Positions 7,584-16,682 of a DNA stretch of 17,049 nt are shown one piece after another. Below the pieces are notes generated by a model. The model saw nothing but the letters and a program-made list of their open reading frames with translations. It was not told the DNA's origin and searched no databases. The stretch comes from JBAUHN01 sp049680295. GTDB lineage: Bacteria > Pseudomonadota > Alphaproteobacteria > Rhodobacterales > Rhodobacteraceae. The stretch is taken from the NCBI GenBank assembly GCA_049680295.1, contig JBAUHN010000463.1, positions 1-17,049 of the forward strand, read 5' to 3'. Both the position numbers and the translations under genes were made by a program. Position 1 is the stretch's first letter; each line of letters starts with the position of its first letter.

Positions 7584-7588
7584 AGGAG
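7584..7588 (+). promoter_or_regulatory. AGGAG ribosome site that questions the nuclease start
   Basis: A clear AGGAG lies 32 bases before the first conventional in-frame start codon (TTG at 7620) of the following nuclease gene, too far to serve it. The reading frame is open back to 7581. The ATT at 7596 lies 7 bases after AGGAG and would be a rare but known type of start codon. It would add eight residues that continue naturally into the protein. Confidence 0.4.
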
Positions 7589-7619
7589 TGAGTTAATTAA
7601 TTCTATTAGATCGATTGAC

Positions 7620-8477
7620 TTGCGCCTTGTAGATGACCTCGTGGATTTTGTTCGAGGACCTGGCTTCGTGTTGGATTTTTCTGACACTAGTTTCGCTGAC
7701 TTTTTTGCGACCGAAATCAAGATTGATATTGATGATACGAAGTACGCACTGAAAGGTGGTTCCAAAGGGAAACGGCTTCGCTATTTCTTGCAGAACTGCG
7801 GCAATCCTGTTGCTGCACAAACGCTAATGGCATTGTGGGAGTATCGCATCGACTATCTGGCCAGAACTGGTGACGAAGATCCAGTGAAGGACGCTGTGGT
7901 CCGTTATCAAGGTTTGCTGGACCGCCTTTCGAGCGTTGATGTCAAAAAACCGAAGGATCAAATGTACGATCCAGCTCCTGAAATTGATCGCAACAAAATT
8001 GCAAAGATCAAAGTCGACTTGATGCAGGTCACTTCACTCAACCCTCAAGCGCGTGGCTTTGCATTTGAAAAATTTCTCAAGGATTTGTTCGATGTAAATG
8101 GGCTAAAGGGACATGCGCCATTCCGCCTCCAAGGCGAGCAAATTGATGGTAGTTTTCAATTAGGGAACGAAACTTATCTTCTTGAAGCTAAATGGCAAGG
8201 AAAGCCGACCGGTGTCGCTGATCTGCATGTGTTTCATGGGAAGATCGAGCAGAAGGCGGCTTGGGCGCGTGGCCTGTTTGTCAGCACTAATGGCTTCACA
8301 GAGGACGGTCTTGTGGCATTTGGTAAAGGTAAACGCGTTATTTGTATGGACGGATTAGATCTTTTTGAAATGCTCGACCATGAAATTACACTCAGCCAGG
8401 TGCTCGAACGCAAGGTTCGCCGAGCCGCTGAAACGGGGTCGCCGTTCATTCGTGTTCGCGACCTCTTTCCTTACTGA
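7620..8477 (+). CDS. Mrr-like restriction endonuclease leading the Hachiman operon
   Basis: A protein of 285 residues from the TTG at 7620, or 293 if it starts at the ATT at 7596 beside a good AGGAG. The C-terminal half (about 140-260) looks like an Mrr-type PD-(D/E)XK nuclease: a GFAFEKFLKDLF helix, D176 in EQIDGSF, then E189-A-K191 in YLLEAKWQG, followed by GLFVSTNGFTEDG, typical of Mrr-cat proteins. The N-terminal part (about 1-130) is not recognised; it contains a Gly/Lys-rich GGSKGKRLRYF stretch. It is cytoplasmic with no membrane segment. It sits 14 bases before hamA on the same strand and is probably the first gene of one operon. Hachiman is normally described as two genes, so this may be an added nuclease or an independent defence gene. 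The 293 bases between the resolvase and this start hold no other gene. Confidence 0.85.
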   Translation: MRLVDDLVDFVRGPGFVLDFSDTSFADFFATEIKIDIDDTKYALKGGSKGKRLRYFLQNCGNPVAAQTLMALWEYRIDYLARTGDEDPVKDAVVRYQGLLDRLSSVDVKKPKDQMYDPAPEIDRNKIAKIKVDLMQVTSLNPQARGFAFEKFLKDLFDVNGLKGHAPFRLQGEQIDGSFQLGNETYLLEAKWQGKPTGVADLHVFHGKIEQKAAWARGLFVSTNGFTEDGLVAFGKGKRVICMDGLDLFEMLDHEITLSQVLERKVRRAAETGSPFIRVRDLFPY

Positions 8478-8491
8478 TTGGGAGAAGGAAC

Positions 8492-9271
8492 ATGGCACAG
8501 TTCAACGATTGGTGTGAGACTTCCGATGAACAGGTTGGGATCCACTATTCACGTGTGATTACCGGGCAGCTAGAACGTATCGACGCAGGGGTAGGCGCGA
8601 CAGCCGCGATTGTTCCTGGGCATTACGCTTCGGAAGAACATCTAGCTCGCGCGTTCCGGCGGTTGGGAAAACTCGAAGCAGCCGCTTTGATCGAAGAGAA
8701 GCTCCCGACTACTAAAAATATAAGGTCGGGCGATCTAGGAGAGATTTTTGCGACCGAGTGGATTGATGCTTTCAGCGGAGGTTATCACGCACCAATTAAG
8801 CGGCTGCGTTGGAAAGACCATCGAAACATGGCAATGCGAGGGGAGGACGTCATAGGAATGCTTCTCGACCCACAGACGCAGCGATTGCACTTTCTAAAAA
8901 CGGAGGCCAAGAGTCGAGTGGCACTTACTGCACAGGTTCTTACGGAGGCGCGCGCTGGCCTCGACAAAGAAGAGGGGCTACCGTCAGCTCATGCCCTATC
9001 GTTCATATCGGCTCGCCTTCTCGAACTTAATCAATTGCCCCTTGCAGATGCCATTGATGACGCGTTGCTAAAGCATGGAATTCCTTTGCAGAACGTTAAG
9101 CATCTGCTTTTTATTTTCTCGGGAAACGCGCCGGACGCACTAATACGAGATTCTCTTCAAGCCTATCAGGGTCAGATTCAACAGTGGGGCGTCGGCTTGC
9201 GTGTCGAAGGCCATGCCGCCTTCGTCGGCGCAGTCTATGATCGGGTGATCGCTGATGCCAACAACGCCTGA
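8492..9271 (+). CDS. hamA: HamA, nuclease subunit of the Hachiman defence system (DUF1837)
   Basis: A 259-residue protein of the DUF1837/HamA family, the effector nuclease of Hachiman anti-phage defence. A divergent PD-(D/E)XK core is visible: E84 in SGDLGEIFATEW, D119 in RGEDVIGML and E138-A-K140 in KTEAKSR. The family is known to form a complex with the helicase HamB, which holds the nuclease in check until damaged or phage DNA is sensed; HamA then degrades DNA and stops phage spread. The ATG at 8492 has a purine-rich GGAGAAGGA site just upstream. The gene begins 14 bases after the Mrr-like nuclease and overlaps hamB by 17 bases, the usual hamA-hamB order. Length and residues look intact. 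The family call rests on motifs and on the adjacent helicase. Confidence 0.9.
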   Translation: MAQFNDWCETSDEQVGIHYSRVITGQLERIDAGVGATAAIVPGHYASEEHLARAFRRLGKLEAAALIEEKLPTTKNIRSGDLGEIFATEWIDAFSGGYHAPIKRLRWKDHRNMAMRGEDVIGMLLDPQTQRLHFLKTEAKSRVALTAQVLTEARAGLDKEEGLPSAHALSFISARLLELNQLPLADAIDDALLKHGIPLQNVKHLLFIFSGNAPDALIRDSLQAYQGQIQQWGVGLRVEGHAAFVGAVYDRVIADANNA

Positions 9272-12200
9272 AGCTATCGCAGCAGATATCGAAGAGGCGG
9301 CAACGGCTGGCTTTCGCGGACAGCTAATCGCACGCGGTCAAGCACGCGCTATTATCTGGCGAGACGGAGTGCTTCCACCCGACCCGCCGAATTTTTCACC
9401 GCAGCTTAGTCAAGATCTGCTTTCCTACGGTTACTCCCTTCTCGGGCTTGGCATGCGTTTGCGTGAACTTGGTGGGGATCCGGCACGGGCACGAGTTGCC
9501 TTTGAGCGATCCGCCACCGCTCTCGAGGCAGTTATTGCCAAAGGCAGTCCTGAAGAGCTTGACCGTGATTTCCATTTTGTCATGGCAGCAGCGAGTTATC
9601 ACCTGGCGCATCTTTCCGCTCGGGCGTACTCGCTTCTAACAGCGATAGAAACTAACGAGAATTTTTCGCCCATTGAACGCGTTTTGGTGCAACTGATGAA
9701 GCGGGATTTCAGAGCTCTTCGTGCCAACATCCTAGATTATCGGGCATCCGGCGAAGCCAGTGATGATAGGATTTCCGAAAGTATCCAGGGTTCTATTGAA
9801 CAGATTAAAGAGCTTCCTGAGGGTGAAGGTCACGACTTCCTTTTCGACGGATTAAACATAGCGCTGACTGACGGCTTCTTTTCTGCAGTGGCATCATTTC
9901 TTGTCGCTCTTGAGCGTGGGGAGCGACCCCTGCTTGATAAGGCGTTGGAACGCTTGCAAGTAGGCCTCTCTATATGCAGCGAGTTGAACATGCTGCCACA
10001 GTGGTGGGCTCACCGAGTTGCGATCCACCTGTTGACCGATTGGTGGTCTTGTACATTCCACGAAAGAGTACCCCTACAGCCAATCGGTGGCGAAGCAGCC
10101 GATTGGAGCAATCTCCGTCAATTGTTCATTTCCCTTTTGCAATCACGTCCGAGGGCTGAAGTCGACCTTTGGCCATCACAGATTGAGGCAGCCTCGCGCG
10201 CCGTTGATCAATCTGATGACCTGGTGGTTTCGTTACCGACAAGTTCAGGAAAGACGCGCATTGCAGAGCTTTGCATCTTGCGCTGTTTGGCTGGTGGTAA
10301 ACGTGTCGTGTTTATCACTCCCCTGCGCGCGCTCTCGGCGCAGACGGAAAACACGTTACAAAAGACTTTTGGGCCGCTCGGAAAGACGGTTTCATCGCTT
10401 TATGGAAGCATTGGGGTCAGTGGCTTTGATGAGGATGTGATCCGAGACAGCGATATTGTGGTAGCTACACCAGAGAAGCTCGACTTCGCACTCCGGAACG
10501 ATCCCTCGCTTTTGGACGACGTGGGTTTGCTAGTATTTGATGAAGGGCACATGATCGGCCCTGATGAACGTGAAGTGCGCTACGAAGTTCAAATTCAAAG
10601 GCTACTTCGTCGCCCAGATGCGGACGAAAGACGGATAGTGTGCCTTTCGGCGGTGCTGCCTGATGGCGACCAGCTCGATGATTTTGCCGCTTGGTTGCGT
10701 CGAGATAATGCCGGTGGTGTCATCAAAGCTGATTGGCGCCCGACGCGACTGCGTTTTGGAGAGGTGGTGTGGACATCGCCATCTGCGCGGCTGAATCTAC
10801 GGATTGACGATGAACGTCCTTGGGTCCGTAATTTTCTTATAGGCGTCGCTCCTCCGAATTGGGTTCCGCCAAAGCGTCAGCGAACACGCCTTTTCCCTGA
10901 CAATCAAAAGGAGCTTTGTTTGGCGACGGCGTGGAGACTAGTAGATGATGGGCAAACCGTCTTAATCTATTGCCCAGAACGGCGCAGTGTAGAACCATTC
11001 GCCGACGTGATTATCGATCTGTATCAACGAGGTGCGCTACCTTCTTTGCTAGACGTTGATCCCGAAGTGCTCAATACCGCAATTGCGCTTGGGGAAGAAT
11101 GGCTTGGCACAAACAGTAGCATCCTCAAGTGCCTCCGCCTTGGTATCGGATTGCATCACGGAGCACTGCCGTCTGCATACAGGAAGGAAGTAGAGCGACT
11201 CTTACGTGATAACGTCTTAAAGGTCACAATCTCCTCCCCGACGCTCGCCCAAGGTCTCAACCTGTCTGCAACGGCGCTCGTTTTTCATTCGCTGCACCGG
11301 TTCGGCGAACGGATCAAGGTTTCTGAATTCAAAAACATAATCGGACGTGCTGGGCGTGCATATGTTGATGTTGAAGGCTTGGTTCTTTTCCCAATGTTCA
11401 AGGATGCTCAAAAGAAGCGCTGGCATTGGGAAGCTTTGATTGATGATCTTGGTGCGCGCGAAATGGAGAGCGGCCTCGTGCAACTTGTTGGGCTACTGCT
11501 GGTGCGAATGTGGAAACGCGTCGGTGGAGAGCTGGATCAACTAATCGAATACGTTGTCAATAATGCAGAAGCATGGACATTTCCGGAGGTCGCCAATGAG
11601 GAACCTGATGTTCGTGAGCGCGCGCTCGTGAATTGGGAACAGCATGTTGCGACATTAGACACGGCGATCCTTGGTTTGATTGGCGAGAACGAGGTCCCTG
11701 ACGAGGGCATCGAGATCGCTCTGGATGATATACTTCAGTCGTCCCTCTGGCACCGCAGATTGGCGAGACAGGGCGAAAATGAACAACGAGCCTTAACGGC
11801 AGGCCTCGTCTCACGTAGCAAGCTCATTTGGAGCCAGTCTACTGCGATAAGGCGTCGCGGGTATTTCCTCGCAGGCGTCGGCTTGAAGACTGGTCACGCA
11901 CTCGACGCTATTGCAGCCGATGCCAACCAGCTACTTGTTCAAGCAAACGGCAGTATCCTCGCTGCCGATACTGAAGCCTCAATTGCAGCGATTACGAGCA
12001 TCGCTGAACTCGTCTTTTCTTTTTATCCTTTCAAGCCTGATCCAATGCCTGCAAATTGGCGTGATATCTTGCGCGCTTGGTTGCTCGGGCTGCCTATCGC
12101 AGCCGTCGCAACAGGGCAGGAGACAGAAACACTGCGGTTTGTGGAAGGCGGTTTAGTCTATCGATTGCCCTGGGCTATGGAAGCCATTCGTGTAAGGGCG

Positions 12201-12761
12201 ATTGCCAACGGTGACACCATTGGCGATTTTCAGATTGATGACCATGAGCTTGGTTTTGCTGTCACGGCAGTCGAAACTGGCACGTTAAATCGACCAGCTT
12301 CGATTCTTATACAAGCCGGATTCCACTCGCGGTTAGCGTCTATCAAAGCGGTAAGCGATACCGGAGCAACATACCAAACAGGTCAGGAGTTGCGTCAATG
12401 GCTGGATTCTGAACCAATAATGGCTTGGAGCACGCTGCCAGATTGGCCCACCTTGGAAACAAGATCTATGTGGGTAGAGTTTGCTCATAGTTTTTCTACT
12501 AATGAAAAACTGGTTTGGGCTGATCGTCGGTACTGGGTGGGGGTGGAATGGTCCAGCCCGCCGCCTGTGTCCGGTACGCCAGTCCAAATCTATGAATGGG
12601 CGGGTCGTCCACATGTCTTTTCTACTGACGGCATGCCGCTCGGTTTGGTTCAAGCTGCACTCAACCCTGCAAGAATTGGGTTGTTGTGCGCGGAAGTGGC
12701 TCCAGACGGTAACCGTGTCGATATCAAATACATTGGTCCAACAGACTTGGCTACTGGCTGA
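9255..12761 (+). CDS. hamB: HamB, superfamily 2 DExH helicase of the Hachiman system
   Basis: A 1168-residue superfamily 2 helicase partner of HamA, which scans DNA and controls the nuclease. The helical N-terminal region (about 1-300) is unlike common helicases. The core follows: Q-like LWPSQIEA (305-312), Walker A PTSSGKT (328-334), Ia TPLRALSAQ (355-363), Ib ATPEKLDF (404-411), DEGH box (429-432), motif III as SAV (465-467), IV YCPERRSVE (572-580), HHGALP (634-639), V SSPTLAQGLNL (660-670) and VI IGRAGRAY (696-703). These are closest in style to Ski2-like helicases. The C-terminal region (about 720-1168) has no motif I recognise. The start at 9255 lies inside hamA (17-base overlap in another frame), so translation is probably coupled. 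All ATPase motifs are present, so it should be active. Confidence 0.92.
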   Translation: MPTTPEAIAADIEEAATAGFRGQLIARGQARAIIWRDGVLPPDPPNFSPQLSQDLLSYGYSLLGLGMRLRELGGDPARARVAFERSATALEAVIAKGSPEELDRDFHFVMAAASYHLAHLSARAYSLLTAIETNENFSPIERVLVQLMKRDFRALRANILDYRASGEASDDRISESIQGSIEQIKELPEGEGHDFLFDGLNIALTDGFFSAVASFLVALERGERPLLDKALERLQVGLSICSELNMLPQWWAHRVAIHLLTDWWSCTFHERVPLQPIGGEAADWSNLRQLFISLLQSRPRAEVDLWPSQIEAASRAVDQSDDLVVSLPTSSGKTRIAELCILRCLAGGKRVVFITPLRALSAQTENTLQKTFGPLGKTVSSLYGSIGVSGFDEDVIRDSDIVVATPEKLDFALRNDPSLLDDVGLLVFDEGHMIGPDEREVRYEVQIQRLLRRPDADERRIVCLSAVLPDGDQLDDFAAWLRRDNAGGVIKADWRPTRLRFGEVVWTSPSARLNLRIDDERPWVRNFLIGVAPPNWVPPKRQRTRLFPDNQKELCLATAWRLVDDGQTVLIYCPERRSVEPFADVIIDLYQRGALPSLLDVDPEVLNTAIALGEEWLGTNSSILKCLRLGIGLHHGALPSAYRKEVERLLRDNVLKVTISSPTLAQGLNLSATALVFHSLHRFGERIKVSEFKNIIGRAGRAYVDVEGLVLFPMFKDAQKKRWHWEALIDDLGAREMESGLVQLVGLLLVRMWKRVGGELDQLIEYVVNNAEAWTFPEVANEEPDVRERALVNWEQHVATLDTAILGLIGENEVPDEGIEIALDDILQSSLWHRRLARQGENEQRALTAGLVSRSKLIWSQSTAIRRRGYFLAGVGLKTGHALDAIAADANQLLVQANGSILAADTEASIAAITSIAELVFSFYPFKPDPMPANWRDILRAWLLGLPIAAVATGQETETLRFVEGGLVYRLPWAMEAIRVRAIANGDTIGDFQIDDHELGFAVTAVETGTLNRPASILIQAGFHSRLASIKAVSDTGATYQTGQELRQWLDSEPIMAWSTLPDWPTLETRSMWVEFAHSFSTNEKLVWADRRYWVGVEWSSPPPVSGTPVQIYEWAGRPHVFSTDGMPLGLVQAALNPARIGLLCAEVAPDGNRVDIKYIGPTDLATG

Positions 12762-12914
12762 TTGTAAGGCAGCCCGCAAGCAGGCTGGCTGGCTGGCGCA
12801 AACTTTTACGCAGCGCCCTAAATGATTAACCTTATGCTGTACCGGATCTCGAGGTGCACTGATTTAACACTTGAGGCAGAAATTGCATGTAGGTCGAGCT
12901 GTGAGGTTCCGGAT
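12762..12914. other. Short convergent spacer between hamB and the large minus-strand gene
   Basis: Two genes end facing each other across 153 bases. Weak inverted repeats could help terminate transcription: GGCGC (12795-12799) with GCGCC (12813-12817), and CAGCC (12770-12774) with GGCTG (12783-12787). A short GGCT tandem repeat (three copies, 12783-12794) lies here. No strong terminator with a T-run is visible on either strand. Confidence 0.35.
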
Positions 12915-15900
12915 CTAAATCTTATGCAAATCTGCCTCGGTCGTGACAGCGATCTGTCGTTTCATTCGGTCTATTGCATATTGCATCGGCACACTTCTCG
13001 AGAAAACGAGCAAACCTTCCAGAGAAATCTCTCGGCACTGTGTATACTCTGCGAACGAATGAGCTCGTTCTGTGGCGAGATCCAGTCTAGCCAAGTGTTT
13101 TGCTAACCGATCTGGTTTGCCACGTTCGTTTAGTTCACCTCTAAATTCGTGGAGTTGCTTTGCAATTTCGCTTGCAGTTTTTGCCATCTGGAGCTGCTTG
13201 CATTCCAACAGCAAGATACGCCCATCGCTATTCCAAGCGAGGACATCAATGTCTCCGGGATCAAAATCTATGTCGCCTTTCAAAATTTTCGAAAATTTCA
13301 CACCGGTTTCAGTCTGCCATCCAAGTGAAGAAAGTCGCTCTGCAACATGCTGCTCAAAATCTGATCCAGCCTGGTTCGCAACTTTGCTTGCCCATTTGCG
13401 CATGGGCTTCGAATGCAGTCGTGCGCTATCGTAGGCCCCCTCATACATATTAATGAGGGTCGCTCCCAACCCCTCGCGCACCATTCCAGGCGCAATTACC
13501 ATTTCTGACGATGCACTACTTCCCAATCTTAACAATGGTAACCGAGCCACCGACAACCTGCGGCGATATCTCCAAGGCTGACGATCAGCATCAACGAACC
13601 CTTTGGGTACCTTTCGCCATTCCTTTCTTGAGGTGTTTTCAAGCGCTTCTACAACTTTTCCTGCAGCTTTAGTCTTCTTCGAGAGGCGTGAAATCAGCTC
13701 GTCCCGCGGAATGGTCAACCAGGCTTGAGAAGCTTCCATAGTCATGTTTTCAATCTCATCAGCAACGAGTCGAAAATCACTCAATGTTGCGCCCATTTCA
13801 TCCTCCCAAGCCACTACGAACTCAGTTTCGATTGAACCACTGTCGTCCGCCGAATGAACATCTGGTTCGGTTAAGAGTTCGGAATAGCTCGCACGTCTCT
13901 GCTCAATGACATGATTTGCAAAGTCACGCCCGACCGGATCCATTATCTGATCAAAAAAGGATGTATCGATTTGCACCTCGCCTGCTGGCGAAATTCGTAA
14001 CTCTGGTGTCATTGCACCGAAATAAATTGCGTCTGAGTATCCGCCAAGGTGGACGATCATAAGCGCACGGGACATAAGCCTTGATAAATCTATGTCCGCG
14101 ACAGCGCTGCCTGATTTTGGCTCACACTCGTGCAACCCAACCTCCGCGAGCAGTCTACACGCAAGCGACACGCCGTTAAGCTTTGCCATTTTTTCATGAA
14201 TTTCCGAACGTAGGCTTAGCTCATCGTCTGACAGACCAATCATTGCGCCGGCAGTTCGTTGCCATCTTCGCTTGTCGACTTCCGCTGCCTCATGGTTTCG
14301 GATCGTACTATCCAAAAGACTGTGAAGTTCAAACCTCCCCAGATCGCGACAAAACTCTTCCTCTGCAGCTTGGGTGATTTTGTTTAGAGCCACCTTACAA
14401 TCGTCGCGACCATAAATCGTCCCGCCGGGCCTTTCTACACCGTGCCAACCAAGGCCAATACGGATGGCAGCATCTTGTAACTGACCAACGTGGACGACCC
14501 TGCGATCAAACGCGTCCCGCATGTGGTCTCGAAAGTCTTGAGGCGCGAAAGCGTGAAGTTGGCGCGCATAAGCTGAGGGAATGATCCGTTCCATCATCTC
14601 ATCCACATCAAATTTGGCGCTTTTTATCAGTGCTTGGATGCCAATCAAGAATGCCTTTATTAGTGCAAATTCAGAGGAATTATCATCATTCGAAAGCCCA
14701 CGCCAGAAAGTGGGCCCTACCTTCGTGATGACTGACTTGGTCGCCAAATTACAGCTTACTGAGATATCGTCTAGTACCTCGAACATGCTCGCCGGAACAA
14801 TATTGTCCGAGTAAGTTGGCGGTTGCGGGTCTATCTGCAGTTGCCACTCTAACAGATGCGGTAATTCATCAAGGCAGTCGCAAAGAACAGGTCCGATGCG
14901 TTCAAGCCAAACCGACTGAGCTTCCCAGACACCATACAAGCCGGCTGTATCGCCTGAGTTTGTGGCTAGAGTTTCCGCCCACCAGCTCATATTGCTGCTC
15001 AACCAAACGCCACGCAGTCGACGCTGTTTGATTTCTTCCATTGAGCAATAAATTCTACTTTCGCCTCCGGGAGAGCGATTTCCACCGTCTTTACGTCGAA
15101 CTATAGCGTTCCCATTGCCTGGTGTTGCAACAGCTCGAATGTCTTGGCGCTTGTGATGGCTCACGCGCAATTCAAGCTGTGAGTTACTTGGTGCCACTAT
15201 TATACCACCCGGAATGCCGTCTGGCAGAGCTTCATGCGGAACCATGTGACCTCGGTTTGCGATGGCATCGCCTACTTGGGCGAGCAATCCATTCATATGT
15301 CGAACTTCAAACCCTTTCTCAGCCAGATCTTTTTCAGTTATTGAAAGTCTGAACAGGTCCGAAATTGAAAAGTCAGAACACCAACCAAGGACGTCCGTGT
15401 CATATGTGCTGGCTGCTTCGACATACCAATCTTCACTTGTAGCAGTTAAGCCCAGCCGTTGACCGCGCCCATACCCGCACATTACGATGTAGGTGAGACC
15501 TGCTTTAAAACCCGTCTGGGCCTTGCAGGCGGTTTGCGCCCTTAGAATTGAGGCATTCAAATTGGCACTTTCCCGTTCCCAGCCTTTTGCATTCCCCATG
15601 AAATGACCATCGCTGAAACCAGAAAGATCATCCACGGCCAATACGAGGTGCAACCAATACCCTGGCTCGATCTCAACCGGCTCAGAGGGAATGATTGGGT
15701 CGAGGGACAGGGCAGTTCTTGGGAGATCAATCGATGAAAATAGGGGCGAATTTGATAAAATGGTGGCGTGTTCGCTTAAGTGTTTCATACGCAGTATCTG
15801 AGTGGCGGCACCTCCCAAAGATTGACAAGCCTCGATCACTGCGGTGCGTATTGCTGAACCAACAGCGGTTGGCAGGGCTAAAACTATCGTTTCGCCGAAT

Positions 15901-16682
15901 TGTATTATTGGCTTGCATTCAAGCGCGCTCCCTCCTGAAAACTTAGAGATGACGTTCCGATCACTTTCTGGCAGAACAAACTCGGCTAAGTTATCCAGGC
16001 GAAGGCCGAGGGTGCCAAGGCATGCTTTTGAAAATGACGTCCACCCGACTAGTGTCTTGACCGGAGGTATTGTCTGGATATTTACCTTCGATATGGGAAT
16101 CTCCGGGCCAACAGAGAACGGCTCAACCCCGGCTCGCGAGCACGCACTTTCCGAAAGAATTAACAGCGAACGACAATGGTGGCGAACCGAGATGAACGGC
16201 TCGCGGCTTGGAGTGTCTTCCAAGATGTTCAAGATAACTTGTAGATGGTGCGTTCCAGCTTCGCTCAATCCTTCAAGAACGTGATAGTTCTTGCCTTCAA
16301 AAACCACACGGGAGGCAAAAACATCTTCAATTGGGTCCTCAAGATGGCGGATTACTGAACTCGCAGACTTAATCCAACGGGCTAGTTTTTCACGGCGCGG
16401 GTGGATATTGCCGCCCTTCGCAGAGGCCGCGGCATGCACAAGCATTTCAAGTCTCAGGCAGGACGCCTGAAATGAAGGCAACAAGAGTAGGCCGGCAAGA
16501 GCACTGATAGTCACCTCAGGACTGTAACCTGTAAAAAAGCGCACAGTTGTTGCTACGCTTTCGGCACTACGCGCGTGGGACCATCGTTGCATTTCCAAGA
16601 GATCTATTGATTTGCTTCTCATTTGAGAGAACAATACCAGAACAGCACTTGGGCATTCAAGTACTGCTTGAATTCTGGACAT
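12915..16682 (-). CDS. Unrecognised 1255-residue protein with C-terminal PD-(D/E)XK nuclease domain
   Basis: One very long intact frame. Only the last 150 residues or so (about 1107-1255, bases 12918-13364) are interpretable: a GSDFEQHVAERL helix with E1110, then PGDIDVLAW with D1146, then ILLLECKQL with E1160-C-K1162, the D...E-x-K pattern of PD-(D/E)XK DNases. A helical tail follows (AKTASEIAKQL). The preceding 1100 residues have no signal peptide, membrane segment, Walker A or helicase motif that I can see, and match no family I know. Such a build, a large sensing or scaffold region plus a terminal nuclease, suggests a single-gene defence protein, but that is inference. The ATG at 16682 is the first in a frame open to about 16751 and has no clear ribosome site, so the start is uncertain; ATGs at residues 21 and 31 are alternatives. 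It is convergent with the Hachiman operon. Confidence 0.85.
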   Translation of the reverse strand: MSRIQAVLECPSAVLVLFSQMRSKSIDLLEMQRWSHARSAESVATTVRFFTGYSPEVTISALAGLLLLPSFQASCLRLEMLVHAAASAKGGNIHPRREKLARWIKSASSVIRHLEDPIEDVFASRVVFEGKNYHVLEGLSEAGTHHLQVILNILEDTPSREPFISVRHHCRSLLILSESACSRAGVEPFSVGPEIPISKVNIQTIPPVKTLVGWTSFSKACLGTLGLRLDNLAEFVLPESDRNVISKFSGGSALECKPIIQFGETIVLALPTAVGSAIRTAVIEACQSLGGAATQILRMKHLSEHATILSNSPLFSSIDLPRTALSLDPIIPSEPVEIEPGYWLHLVLAVDDLSGFSDGHFMGNAKGWERESANLNASILRAQTACKAQTGFKAGLTYIVMCGYGRGQRLGLTATSEDWYVEAASTYDTDVLGWCSDFSISDLFRLSITEKDLAEKGFEVRHMNGLLAQVGDAIANRGHMVPHEALPDGIPGGIIVAPSNSQLELRVSHHKRQDIRAVATPGNGNAIVRRKDGGNRSPGGESRIYCSMEEIKQRRLRGVWLSSNMSWWAETLATNSGDTAGLYGVWEAQSVWLERIGPVLCDCLDELPHLLEWQLQIDPQPPTYSDNIVPASMFEVLDDISVSCNLATKSVITKVGPTFWRGLSNDDNSSEFALIKAFLIGIQALIKSAKFDVDEMMERIIPSAYARQLHAFAPQDFRDHMRDAFDRRVVHVGQLQDAAIRIGLGWHGVERPGGTIYGRDDCKVALNKITQAAEEEFCRDLGRFELHSLLDSTIRNHEAAEVDKRRWQRTAGAMIGLSDDELSLRSEIHEKMAKLNGVSLACRLLAEVGLHECEPKSGSAVADIDLSRLMSRALMIVHLGGYSDAIYFGAMTPELRISPAGEVQIDTSFFDQIMDPVGRDFANHVIEQRRASYSELLTEPDVHSADDSGSIETEFVVAWEDEMGATLSDFRLVADEIENMTMEASQAWLTIPRDELISRLSKKTKAAGKVVEALENTSRKEWRKVPKGFVDADRQPWRYRRRLSVARLPLLRLGSSASSEMVIAPGMVREGLGATLINMYEGAYDSARLHSKPMRKWASKVANQAGSDFEQHVAERLSSLGWQTETGVKFSKILKGDIDFDPGDIDVLAWNSDGRILLLECKQLQMAKTASEIAKQLHEFRGELNERGKPDRLAKHLARLDLATERAHSFAEYTQCREISLEGLLVFSRSVPMQYAIDRMKRQIAVTTEADLHKI

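Noticed and set aside
7327..7600. Minus-strand frame with a leucine-rich-repeat-like stretch (NLTTLSCAGN)
   Set aside because: Only a single repeat-like unit, no start or ribosome site, and the longer frame runs antisense into both the resolvase and the nuclease gene. Treated as chance.
12783..12794. GGCT tandem tetranucleotide, considered as a phase-variation tract
   Set aside because: Only three copies and located after both converging genes, so slippage would not switch any reading frame.
12822..13106. Plus-strand 94-residue frame beyond hamB
   Set aside because: Its second half is antisense to the conserved nuclease domain of the large minus-strand gene, and it has no recognised content.
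14564..14571. GCGCATAA resembling the XerC arm of a dif site
   Set aside because: It lies inside the large minus-strand coding gene and no TTATG-type XerD arm follows at 6 bases; similar CATAA hits elsewhere also lack the second arm.
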